From JACNFS01 sp964582065 (lineage in GTDB: Bacteria; Chloroflexota; Dehalococcoidia; GIF9; UBA5629), in assembly GCA_964582065.1 (NCBI GenBank), contig CAZOQG010000030.1:1-17851 (forward strand): DNA of 17,851 nucleotides, given 5' to 3'. Each line of letters starts with the position of its first letter. Within the stretch, counting starts at the first letter, position 1. The notes beneath the pieces are model-generated. The model saw only the letters and a list, made by a program, of their open reading frames with translations. It was not told where the DNA came from and made no database searches. This document shows, one piece after another, positions 1 to 6,937 of this stretch. The position numbers and the translations under genes are program-made.

Positions 1-347
1 CTCAGAGATTGCCCAGGTTAGTGGGGAAAACCAAGGCGCTTGAAATGCTCATCCTCGGGACAAGAATCAGGGCCCCCGAAGCCCTAAATATCGGGCTTAT
101 CACCAAGGTAGCTCAACCAGGGGAGTTGATGAAGGATGCTAGGGAGCTTGCTAAGACGCTGGCTCAAAAGGCGCCGATTGCGGTAAGGATAATTCTGGAC
201 GCAGTGACTCGGGGGCTCGAGACAACAATAGACGAAGGGCTGAAGATTGAGCTGGAAGGCTCTCGAGAGGTCGGAAAAAGCAAGGATGCCGTGGAGGGAA
301 TGATGGCGTTTGTCCAGAAGCGTGCCGCAGAATTCAAGGGGGAGTAG
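1..347 (+). CDS. Enoyl-CoA hydratase/isomerase (crotonase family), C-terminal part
   Basis: The gene enters from the left edge; the reading frame is already open at base 3, reading QRLPRLVGK, which is the crotonase motif following the second half of the active-site region. About 114 residues remain. The sequence shows the typical run GTRIRAPEALNIGLITKVAQPGEL, split here as ALEMLILGTRIRAPEA followed by LNIGLITKV, and a helical C-terminus ending AAEFKGE. Family members hydrate trans-2-enoyl-CoA to 3-hydroxyacyl-CoA in the cytoplasm. The catalytic glutamates lie upstream of the window, so hydratase cannot be separated from isomerase or dehydratase relatives. It is followed after 45 bases by a 3-hydroxyacyl-CoA dehydrogenase on the same strand, the next enzyme in beta-oxidation, which supports a shared operon. 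Confidence 0.88.
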   Translation, partial: QRLPRLVGKTKALEMLILGTRIRAPEALNIGLITKVAQPGELMKDARELAKTLAQKAPIAVRIILDAVTRGLETTIDEGLKIELEGSREVGKSKDAVEGMMAFVQKRAAEFKGE

Positions 348-392
348 CTTTTCAAAGGCAAAGAAGCCCAAAGATAGAAAGGAGATTTTGAC

Positions 393-1541
393 ATGAAAGT
401 AGATGACATCAAGAAGGTAGTAGTCCTGGGCGCCGGTGACATGGGACATGGAATTGCTGAAGTCGCACTACTCGGTGGCTACAGGGTGGCAATGAGAGAC
501 ATCGAACAGAGATTTGTCGACACAGGCCTTCAGAGAATCACGGATAGCCTAGCAAAGCTTACGGAGAAGCAAAAGATTTCCGAAGATAACAGAAAGGCAA
601 TGCTGAGCAACATTGAGATCTTTGTTGACATGGGAGAAGCTGTTAAAGACGCCGATTTTGTCATCGAAGCCGCCCCTGAAATTATGGATCTCAAAAGGAA
701 GGTGTTCCAAGAGCTGGACAAATTGGCGCCGAAGCATGCCGTGCTTGCTTCAAATACATCCAATATGAGTATCACGGAGATTGCGTCAGTCACCGGCAGG
801 CCGGAAAAGGTTGTTGGGACCCATTTCTTCAACCCTGCTGTCTTGATGAAGCTTGTTGAGGTCATAAAGGGGGACAAGACAAGTGAAGAGACCATGCAAG
901 TGGCCTACGATCTGATAACAAAAATGAACAAGGTGCCGGTCAGAGTCGAGAAGGATTCTGTCGGCTTCATTGTTAATAGGGTTAACGCGCCGACTTCAAT
1001 TATGCTCAATGCTATACTGGAGAGGCGTATGGCTACCCCTGAGGAAATCGATGCTAAGATGAACAAATCAGGCATGCCAATGGGTCCGTATGAGTTGATG
1101 GACTATGTCGGATTAGACGTTCACTACCATGGTTCGCTTTACCTTGCTGAGAGACTCTCATCGGATTATGCTCCGCCAAAATGGCTGAAGGAGAAGGTTG
1201 GCGCTGGTGACCTGGGAAAGAAGACGGGAAAAGGTATCTATGACTGGTCTAAGGGAAGACCGACTATAGACCCAGCCAAGGCCAAGGAGGACTTCGACCC
1301 TACTGACTTGATTGCGGTACAGGTCAATGAAGCAACAAAGCTCCTGGAGGAGGGTGTAGCAAACAGCCCGGATGATATTGACAAGGCAGTTGTCAACGGG
1401 GGAGGTTCGGCATTCGGCCCATTCCAACTTGCCAAGGGGATAGGATATGACAAGCTAGCCAAGAGATGTGAGGAGCTAGCTCAAAAGTTTGGCGTTGAGA
1501 CATTCAAACCAACTGAGACATTGAAGAAGGGGAAAATCTGA
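393..1541 (+). CDS. 3-hydroxyacyl-CoA dehydrogenase (3-hydroxybutyryl-CoA dehydrogenase type)
   Basis: This 382-residue protein is a full-length NAD-dependent 3-hydroxyacyl-CoA dehydrogenase. The N-terminal Rossmann fold (about 8-185) opens with LGAGDMGHG (G13, G15, G18). The active site is visible as SNTS at 120-123, H144 in GTHFFNP, E156 in KLVEVI and N195 in GFIVNRV. A first helical C-terminal domain covers about 188-285 and a second about 305-378, as in the two-C-terminal-domain members longer than the 280-residue Clostridium-type Hbd. It oxidises 3-hydroxyacyl-CoA to 3-oxoacyl-CoA. The ATG is fixed by a good Shine-Dalgarno AAAGGAG at 378-384, eight bases upstream. The preceding crotonase suggests fatty-acid or aromatic-ring-derived acyl-CoA degradation; exact chain-length preference cannot be read from the sequence. 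Confidence 0.95.
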   Translation: MKVDDIKKVVVLGAGDMGHGIAEVALLGGYRVAMRDIEQRFVDTGLQRITDSLAKLTEKQKISEDNRKAMLSNIEIFVDMGEAVKDADFVIEAAPEIMDLKRKVFQELDKLAPKHAVLASNTSNMSITEIASVTGRPEKVVGTHFFNPAVLMKLVEVIKGDKTSEETMQVAYDLITKMNKVPVRVEKDSVGFIVNRVNAPTSIMLNAILERRMATPEEIDAKMNKSGMPMGPYELMDYVGLDVHYHGSLYLAERLSSDYAPPKWLKEKVGAGDLGKKTGKGIYDWSKGRPTIDPAKAKEDFDPTDLIAVQVNEATKLLEEGVANSPDDIDKAVVNGGGSAFGPFQLAKGIGYDKLAKRCEELAQKFGVETFKPTETLKKGKI

Positions 1542-1674
1542 GGCTAAGGGTAGGGGACTGAACTAAACAGGCGGGCTGTGTCTTTGCTTCAAGTCCTACA
1601 AGGTGTGGGGGCTGATGCCGAGGCGGTGGATCAGCTTTCCGTTGTGGCTAGGACTCCCGCGATAATTGAACGGC

Positions 1675-1730
1675 AAGGGGCCTGATCTCCAAGAGAGTAG
1701 AGCAATCTCTTGGGGATATCGGGCCCCTTT
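1675..1730. terminator. Bidirectional terminator between convergent genes
   Basis: A long imperfect hairpin pairs AAGGGGCC plus GAT and CTCCAAGAGA on the left with TCTCTTGGGGAT and GGGCCCCTT on the right, around a 9-base loop (GTAGAGCAA). T-rich tracts flank the right arm on the plus strand and A-rich sequence the left arm. It sits 134 bases after the dehydrogenase stop and 6 bases before the stop of the opposing permease gene, so it probably ends both transcripts. Confidence 0.8.
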
Positions 1731-1736
1731 GTCTAT

Positions 1737-2777
1737 TTAGCTCTTTGCTGCTAGAAGCTTTTTTGACGTTGTGAAGAACAGGACACTAAGAATGACGAGC
1801 GGTATGACATATAACGCTACCTCAGATGTGCCTGTGTAATAGTCGCCCGTGGCCAGTCTGGTAATCAGGCTGAAAGGCGATGGGTTGATAACGTAGCTCA
1901 GGCCCGCCGCAGCGATAAGTGCTATCGAGTACGTGAACTGCGCCCTCTCCCTGTCTTTGAAGTACAGTGCGATGATGGCTGCTCCGACGGAGGTGAAGGC
2001 AGCGACGATGAGGGAGAACACGAGCACAAGGTCGAGGTTCTCTATGAGAAGGTTATTCAATCTTAACAATGCTGCCCAGAGGATGCACTGAGCAGCAGCC
2101 GTGAGGACACCGGCAACTATCTTGGATGCAAATACGCCGTTGAGTGAGACAGGCGCTGACTGCAAGGTATCAAACGTCTTATTCTCGAGTTCTTCCGCCA
2201 CTGCGTCAACCACGATACTGCCAGCTATGAAAGCAGGGAAGAGCATCAGCATGGGGACAATTAATGAGTACAGGAACTCGTAGGTAGTGTGAGGCCTGCC
2301 AATAAGGTCCTTGTAGTTCAGTTGTACGCCGTTTGTTTCACGAAGATAATTCTCATACTTTTCCAGGGGTTCCTGCAACACCATCAGTATGACTGTCTGC
2401 AATGTATCTGAGTGGGGGAGGACGAGCTTCATGTCAACGATGCCTCCCTTTGTCTCCGGTATGAATATCACCGTGTCGACGTAGCCAGACTTGAACGCCT
2501 CCTCCGCATCGGCGACATTGGAGAAAGACATCACTCTTAGATTCTTTTGCATCAGGAAGGTTGAGAGCGGGCTGTTCGTATCGCCTACGAGACCGACTTC
2601 GATGGGTATGCGAGTGTTCTGCCCGATGGACTCGGGGTCATAGAACGACATGATGCCTATGAGGAGAACGGAAGAAAACGATGCGATAAAGAACTGGATA
2701 AGGATGGCAAACATTATCGTCTTCTCTTTGGTGATGAGTTTGAGCTCCCGTTTTAGCAGGACGAGGAATCTGTTCAC
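1737..2777 (-). CDS. ABC-2 type transporter permease (NatB-like)
   Basis: A 346-residue integral membrane protein. One membrane helix lies at about 20-45, then a roughly 120-residue extracytoplasmic segment, then five or six helices between about 165 and 340. Residues 195-211 (EELENKTFDTLQSAPVS) form the cytoplasmic coupling motif typical of ABC-2 permeases, equivalent to EE(K)ENGT.E.LL..PVS. This is the NatB/YhaP layout, with the extracytoplasmic loop between the first and second helices. The start is GTG and overlaps the TGA of the upstream permease gene by four bases (GTGA), so translation is probably coupled. It should form a heterodimer with that upstream permease, driven by the ATPase encoded divergently. 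The substrate is unknown; sodium, drugs, peptides or lipids are all handled by relatives. Confidence 0.85.
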   Translation of the reverse strand: MNRFLVLLKRELKLITKEKTIMFAILIQFFIASFSSVLLIGIMSFYDPESIGQNTRIPIEVGLVGDTNSPLSTFLMQKNLRVMSFSNVADAEEAFKSGYVDTVIFIPETKGGIVDMKLVLPHSDTLQTVILMVLQEPLEKYENYLRETNGVQLNYKDLIGRPHTTYEFLYSLIVPMLMLFPAFIAGSIVVDAVAEELENKTFDTLQSAPVSLNGVFASKIVAGVLTAAAQCILWAALLRLNNLLIENLDLVLVFSLIVAAFTSVGAAIIALYFKDRERAQFTYSIALIAAAGLSYVINPSPFSLITRLATGDYYTGTSEVALYVIPLVILSVLFFTTSKKLLAAKS

Positions 2778-4591
2778 AGTATCCCCCCCAGGACGTACAA
2801 GTTATACAGGGTGTGGATGACCGCTCCAGCTATGACAGCTACCGGGTAGTACTTGATGCCGAAACGTGCTGTCATGAGACATACCATGGAAGTGGACACA
2901 AAGTGCATAATGAGAGGCATAATAAGCAATCCCGTACTAAAGATTGCGGCGGTAAACATCGACTCGGATATGACAGATAAAGCCAGATAGAGCAATAATT
3001 TCTCTCCTATTAGGAATCCGAGCGCCGAGATGAATGACAACATTAGGATGACCTTTAGCGACTTAACTATGTTGTTCTGCAAAAGTATGGCTATACCCGC
3101 TGACTTGGCGAGTTCTTCCGCGACAACTGACATAGCTAATACTGCGCCTAATGCGAAGGGCATCGGTAGGTTAGAGGCAAAAACAATGGATGAAAGCTGC
3201 ACCATGAACACGATGGGGATAAGGAATAGACTCAGCAGAAATACCGATAAATACAGGCGGTTTCTGTCCATGACAAGATAGATTGCCTCGCCAAGCTTTG
3301 TATGGAGCGGTCTGAAACCGGTGAGATACTCCTCGTTGAAGATGCGCTTGCCCACGAATAGTGCCAGCAAGAATACCAGATACATCGGAGCTGTGGACAG
3401 TAGATATTCTGTTAATCCAAAGGATTCGCCCCTGTACATCTCAACTGCCAATGTGAGCGGTGAGATGTAGCTGAGGTCACTGACCCCGGCGAACATGGCT
3501 GGTGCCACAAGATACGCGGTAACAGCTGCCACGGCTAGGACCGAGAAGAATGTCTGATCTCTAAACGTTCTATACGTTAAGGCTACCATAAGGTAAACAG
3601 AAAGGATGAACAACATCACGGGGATGAATATGGCCAGGGCAAGTAACATGTTGCCCTTCAGCAGTAGCGTGACCACGATAATGACGGCAACGGAGTATCC
3701 AATGTAAGGTAGCATTTTGCCAAGGATGATCTGGAAGGGAGTTACCGGGGCTGACAGTAACAGCACAAGTTTCCTGTTCGTCTTCTCTTCCATAAAGCTG
3801 CTGGTGAAGAACACGCTGACGAAGAATATCGGCACGACGTAGAAAAAGGCCATTATCACCTGGGCGAGCGGCACGGGTGGGTCCATGAGCGACGGAATAA
3901 TGATGTCCTTGTCAGATGCGAACTCTGCCTTAAACTCTGGCAGCCTGCTGCCGCTCCCCAGTTCGCTTAGTTGTTGCCTAACCGCGGCGTCGGTGCTGCT
4001 CTCAGTATGTTGTGGTGACGGCGTTGGGACATCTTGAATGGGAACCTCAGTGGGGACAGATATGGCGGAAGGTGCGGCAGATGTTTCTGTCAATCCTAGG
4101 ATATCGGACAAGGATACCTCAATTTCTGTGTCCAGATTGTCTGCCGGAGACTCTAGATGGTTAATCTCGATGCGAAGCGGGAATGCCTGATTAATCTCAT
4201 ACTCGTTGGCTATTCTAATTACCTCTCGGTTTTCCAAGTATTGCTTTAGAGCCCCGGCAGCGTACAGTGACCGCTGGTCACTTGTATACATAGCCTCATT
4301 CCCATGGATATATATATCTATGGTGTTGTTGTGAAGCATCACGCAAGCGGTCTCGAGGTCGAGCGTGACAACTCTGAAGCGGTTGTCTGTTATAACCGGG
4401 CCGTCAGGTGATACACCCACGGTGTACAACCCCTTGCTTAACACAAAGCTCTGGTGGTACATTATGTAGGAGATGAGGAGACAAAGGAGTATAATAGCTA
4501 TCAGCACAAACCTTGACCTGCCCGTGAAGCGAGTTCTGAAGCGGGTGATCTCCCGTTTTGAGATGGTCAGGATATTCTTAATCTCAAACAT
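2774..4591 (-). CDS. ABC-2 permease fused to PrsW-like intramembrane protease domain
   Basis: About 605 residues from ATG 4591 (613 from an upstream TTG at 4615; numbering here uses the longer form). Residues 35-54 are a membrane helix, 55-245 an extracytoplasmic domain with a Pro/Ser/Thr-rich stretch near 175-210, and 250-425 the ABC-2 helices with the coupling motif MEEKTNRKLVLLLSAPV at 275-291. After a further helix near 452-475, the C-terminus (about 480-613) looks like the PrsW/CPBP-type glutamic intramembrane protease fold: E500-E501-x2-K504, GFLIGE at 533-538, H571 in a helix followed by T and G, and H601-TLYN at the end. The ATG is preferred because a TATAAT overlaps the TTG. Fusion of an exporter permease with a protease suggests processing of an exported peptide or of a membrane partner; this role is inference. 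Confidence 0.8.
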   Translation of the reverse strand: MFEIKNILTISKREITRFRTRFTGRSRFVLIAIILLCLLISYIMYHQSFVLSKGLYTVGVSPDGPVITDNRFRVVTLDLETACVMLHNNTIDIYIHGNEAMYTSDQRSLYAAGALKQYLENREVIRIANEYEINQAFPLRIEINHLESPADNLDTEIEVSLSDILGLTETSAAPSAISVPTEVPIQDVPTPSPQHTESSTDAAVRQQLSELGSGSRLPEFKAEFASDKDIIIPSLMDPPVPLAQVIMAFFYVVPIFFVSVFFTSSFMEEKTNRKLVLLLSAPVTPFQIILGKMLPYIGYSVAVIIVVTLLLKGNMLLALAIFIPVMLFILSVYLMVALTYRTFRDQTFFSVLAVAAVTAYLVAPAMFAGVSDLSYISPLTLAVEMYRGESFGLTEYLLSTAPMYLVFLLALFVGKRIFNEEYLTGFRPLHTKLGEAIYLVMDRNRLYLSVFLLSLFLIPIVFMVQLSSIVFASNLPMPFALGAVLAMSVVAEELAKSAGIAILLQNNIVKSLKVILMLSFISALGFLIGEKLLLYLALSVISESMFTAAIFSTGLLIMPLIMHFVSTSMVCLMTARFGIKYYPVAVIAGAVIHTLYNLYVLGGIL

Positions 4592-4614
4592 GACAACCTG
4601 TTTTGACGCAGTCA

Positions 4615-4620
4615 ATTATA
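4615..4620 (-). promoter_or_regulatory. -10 box for the permease operon
   Basis: The minus strand carries a perfect TATAAT about 24 bases before the ATG at 4591, with no convincing -35 hexamer. The same bases on the plus strand read TATACG nine bases before the divergent ATPase ATG, so the very short intergenic region may fire both ways, giving the ATPase an almost leaderless mRNA. The ATPase has no clear ribosome-binding site, which fits that reading. Confidence 0.4.
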
Positions 4621-4630
4621 CGAGAAAACA

Positions 4631-5515
4631 ATGATAAAACTGAAATCCGTTACCAAACTATACAAAGACCTGGCTGCTGTCAAAGACTTAGACCTCGAGG
4701 TGAGGGACGGCGAAATATTGGGGATAATAGGCCACAACGGTGCAGGGAAGACGACGGTTCTGAAAATGATGATGGGGCTGGTCACTCAGACTTCAGGCAC
4801 AATACAGGTTATGGGCAGGGACGTGGCAAAAGATGGCACGTACGTCAAGAGGTTTATTGGGTATCTACCTGAGGAGAGCCCTCTTTATGAGAACATGACT
4901 GTTTGGGAGTACCTGATGTTCTTCTCAGAGCTGTACAAGATACCTAAGTTACAGGCTGGGGAGCGGATAAACGAGCTGCTGGGCTCGCTGAAACTTGCCG
5001 AGAAGGATAAGCTTACTGGGGAACTTTCAAAGGGTATGAAGAGAAAGGTCGCCATAGCACGTGCCCTGCTGCATGAACCTCCATTATTGATACTTGACGA
5101 GCCTAACGCTGGACTCGACCCTCTTACGTCGTTCTTTATCATTGACTATCTGAAGACATTGAATAGCCGCGGCACGACTATCGTCCTTAGCGCCCACAAC
5201 CTGTTTCACGTTGAGTATATATGCGATCGTGTTGGTATCATGAAAAACGGTGAACTGCTCCTGTGCGATACCATGGAATCGATTCGAGGGAGCCTTGGCA
5301 GCAGAGAGTACGAGGTCGTGTTTAAGGCAGACGCAGACTTGGAGTATGAGAGAGACGGAGACAATTATGTGTTCCGGGTGGCTGATGTGGGGCAAATAGC
5401 ATCGGTGCTGAGGAGTATATCCGAGAATAACTGGGCACTGGTTGACCTGTCAGTACGCCAATCTGCCCTCGAAGATATGTATGTAGGGCTCATGAGCGAC
5501 CTGACCAACCCCTAG
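4631..5515 (+). CDS. ABC transporter ATP-binding protein (NatA/CcmA type)
   Basis: A 294-residue nucleotide-binding subunit. Walker A is GHNGAGKTT at 34-42; the segment IGYLPEE at 76-82 replaces the usual Q-loop, as is common in NatA-type exporters; the signature LSKGM lies at 132-136; Walker B LLILDEP at 152-158; the switch histidine is H199 in LSAHN. A C-terminal extension of about 80 residues (from about 215) matches the regulatory tail seen in many ABC-2 ATPases. It hydrolyses ATP to drive the two permeases encoded on the opposite strand, whose first gene starts only about 40 bases away. An ATPase divergent from its permeases is less common than the usual co-directional operon. No good ribosome-binding site precedes the ATG. 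Confidence 0.93.
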   Translation: MIKLKSVTKLYKDLAAVKDLDLEVRDGEILGIIGHNGAGKTTVLKMMMGLVTQTSGTIQVMGRDVAKDGTYVKRFIGYLPEESPLYENMTVWEYLMFFSELYKIPKLQAGERINELLGSLKLAEKDKLTGELSKGMKRKVAIARALLHEPPLLILDEPNAGLDPLTSFFIIDYLKTLNSRGTTIVLSAHNLFHVEYICDRVGIMKNGELLLCDTMESIRGSLGSREYEVVFKADADLEYERDGDNYVFRVADVGQIASVLRSISENNWALVDLSVRQSALEDMYVGLMSDLTNP

Positions 5516-5707
5516 TGCATACATCAATGAGGGCGGTGACTTGGAAGGAGTCAATCCCGGCCAGAGCTTGGGGATCCGTCTCAAATGCGTTCCCGAAAGT
5601 TAGCTCATGGCTGGCAGATATGATTCAGCCTAAGTGATTTAGTGTGAGGTATGCTCTTTGCTTTGGCTTTGCGTATACCGAGATTCACCATAGGGATGCG
5701 GTGAGCC

Positions 5708-6046
5708 ATGATTAGGGGTTTGTGCCTGTTAGGCTTGATTGTCCCTCTTCTGTTGGTTGGGGCCTGTGCCCCGGCGCAAGATGTACCCGCTTATACGGCT
5801 GACGAGGTGATGCAGGTAGCAAAGGCCTTCAGTCCTGATTGCCGAATACGCATAGGTGTTGAGCCGGGTGGCTCCTGATGTCGTCAGTCCTCTCCTCTGT
5901 ATGAGGAGACTGAACCACTGTTTGCCGCTGAGTATCTCGGAGAGGGGATATGGAGAGTCGTGAAAACTTGCCCGATAAACCAGGCATGGGATCGCGTCTG
6001 GTATTTCTTTGAGGACACCGCTGAATTGGTCAGCAGGTGGGACTAG
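5708..6046 (+). pseudogene. Small lipoprotein gene interrupted by an in-frame TGA
   Basis: ATG 5708 opens a 56-codon frame with a clear lipoprotein signal: M-I-R, a hydrophobic run LLGLIVPLLLL, and lipobox LVGAC with C20. A TGA at 5876-5878 stops it. The same frame then stays open for another 55 codons to TAG at 6044, and that part is protein-like (EYLGEGIWRVVKTC, WYFFEDTAEL), resembling small Chloroflexota lipoproteins with a YxGxGxW-V repeat. The two halves are in one frame with no indel. The simplest reading is a nonsense mutation, perhaps TGG to TGA, leaving a 112-codon pseudogene. Recoding as selenocysteine is possible because a hairpin follows the TGA (see findings). A sequencing error is a third option. 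The function of the lipoprotein is unknown. Confidence 0.6.
5885..5912 (+). other. Hairpin just downstream of the in-frame TGA
   Basis: CAGT (5885-5888) pairs with ACTG (5909-5912) and CTCCTC (5892-5897) with GAGGAG (5903-5908), leaving a three-base bulge and the apical loop TGTAT. The loop begins 19 bases after the TGA at 5876-5878 and has a G among its first two bases. Those dimensions fall inside the published bacterial SECIS model, but a ten-pair hairpin can arise by chance, so this is only a structural observation. Confidence 0.35.
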
Positions 6047-6126
6047 TCTAATAAGAGCAGTCTTTGTGGCACGCAGGAGCTTGACTGCGATGACTCCCTG
6101 TTGGTGCTGGGTCAGGGTGGTGTTGC

Positions 6127-6417
6127 TTAGCTACCCGCCCGTTCAAGTTGCAACACGTTCAGCAGTTCGGGACTCGGCAACACTAAGAAGTCTCCATCGA
6201 CCTCCTGGTTACTGGCGCGAAAACTTGACCGTACGATAAACGTGTCATCGCTGTGTTCCATAATCTGACTCAAGGCAATATCCAGGACTGCCCCAGCCAT
6301 ATCCATCATTACCGCCGGTGGCGAAGGATGGAGAGTCACCCCGGCATTGTCAGCCACAGCATTTAAGAAGAATGACGCCATTGCGTTTCCTACGTCGCGA
6401 AGCGCGGGCATCTCCAT
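6127..6417 (-). CDS. CheC-like phosphatase, C-terminal half only
   Basis: A 96-residue ORF matching the second half of CheC. It has the phosphatase motif D8-x2-N11-x22-P34 (normally E-x2-N-x22-P), followed by the characteristic PAVMMDMAGAVLD stretch and an ending FLVLPSPELLNVLQ that fits the CheC C-terminus. CheC is normally about 200 residues with two such halves; here the N-terminal half is missing, and the frame just upstream holds a TGA at 6427-6429. CheC removes phosphate from CheY. No flagellar or chemotaxis gene is nearby, and the flanking lipoprotein gene is also damaged, so this is probably a remnant, though a stand-alone half-size (CheX-like) protein cannot be excluded. No strong ribosome-binding site precedes the ATG. 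Confidence 0.6.
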   Translation of the reverse strand: MEMPALRDVGNAMASFFLNAVADNAGVTLHPSPPAVMMDMAGAVLDIALSQIMEHSDDTFIVRSSFRASNQEVDGDFLVLPSPELLNVLQLERAGS

Positions 6418-6517
6418 TTTCTTGGGTCATTTTGCATAGAATTTTAGTACTGCCTCGATGATTTCATAACTCACTCACTGTCTTCTCCCTTGCCGCTACG
6501 GTGGCTGGTCGGCAACA

Positions 6518-6526
6518 TGCTATACT
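6518..6526 (+). promoter_or_regulatory. Extended -10 promoter for the small membrane protein
   Basis: TGC-TATACT, an extended -10 element, lies 23 bases before the ATG at 6549. No -35 hexamer is seen at the expected distance, which extended -10 promoters tolerate. Confidence 0.35.
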
Positions 6527-6548
6527 TATTGATGGGGCGGTAGAAAGA

Positions 6549-6749
6549 ATGGTGAAAAGAATACTCCTGCTTGTTTCGGGAGTTATTGTGGTCATAGTTG
6601 GCTTGCTTGTGGCGCTATATCTGGGTATTAGTAGTTTTTGGGCATTTGAGCGCCATGAGTGGCTGATGTTTGCTCTGCTCTTTCTTGGTATGCAGGCTGG
6701 TGGCCTGTTGATACTATACGCTGGAGTCAGGTTGATAAGGAAGCGCTAA
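6549..6749 (+). CDS. Small two-helix membrane protein
   Basis: A 66-residue hydrophobic protein of no family I recognise. It starts with MVKR, then a helix at about 5-27 (ILLLVSGVIVVIVGLLVALYLG), a short polar link with WAFERHEW, and a second helix at about 38-60, ending in the basic RLIRKR. This predicts two membrane segments with both termini in the cytoplasm. The frame is open for 16 codons further upstream (to GTG 6501), but that extension is polar and overlaps the extended -10, so ATG 6549 is preferred. It lies alone between the CheC remnant and the oxidoreductase operon on the other strand; nothing around it suggests a role. Confidence 0.55.
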   Translation: MVKRILLLVSGVIVVIVGLLVALYLGISSFWAFERHEWLMFALLFLGMQAGGLLILYAGVRLIRKR

Positions 6750-6929
6750 GAAAGGGCAGGTGCTCCTGACAAGCTCATAGTGTTGCTTCGTCTTGGTGAG
6801 CCCGGTGGGAATCCTGACTCTTGGGTGTCTATATCCGATCTCATCGGTCCCAGACAGAATAGTGACTCCCGTCTCAAGTGTGTGCACAACACATTGGAGT
6901 ATCTCGGTAACTGATCGGTCAGCGAGCAA
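6714..6929 (-). CDS. Doubtful small ORF downstream of the ferredoxin gene
   Basis: A 71-codon frame starting at TTG eight bases after the stop of the ferredoxin-subunit gene. The first 50 residues look protein-like (LADRSVTEILQCVVHTLETG, then GTDEIGYRHPRVRIP), but I do not recognise the family, there is no clear ribosome-binding site, and its last 36 bases overlap the membrane-protein gene on the other strand. It could be the next gene of the oxidoreductase operon, a remnant, or chance. The opposite strand also has an open frame of similar length here. Confidence 0.22.
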   Translation of the reverse strand: MLADRSVTEILQCVVHTLETGVTILSGTDEIGYRHPRVRIPTGLTKTKQHYELVRSTCPFLALPYQPDSSV

Positions 6930-6937
6930 AGCAGTAA

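Noticed and set aside
1554..1685. Open frame after the dehydrogenase giving a protein-like stretch (GADAEAVDQLSVVARTPAII) of about 40 codons
   Set aside because: No good start or ribosome-binding site, no family recognised, and its end lies inside the terminator stem; kept only as a note.
4603..4872. 89-codon plus-strand ORF overlapping the ATPase start
   Set aside because: Out-of-frame shadow of the NatA-type ATPase, which has all its nucleotide-binding motifs.
6057..6088. GCAGTC/GACTGC inverted repeat after the lipoprotein gene as a terminator
   Set aside because: A six-pair stem with a 20-base loop and no T-tract is too weak.
6009..6239. Plus-strand ORF of 76 codons
   Set aside because: It overlaps the end of the lipoprotein frame and runs antisense to the CheC-like frame; composition is low-complexity and not protein-like.
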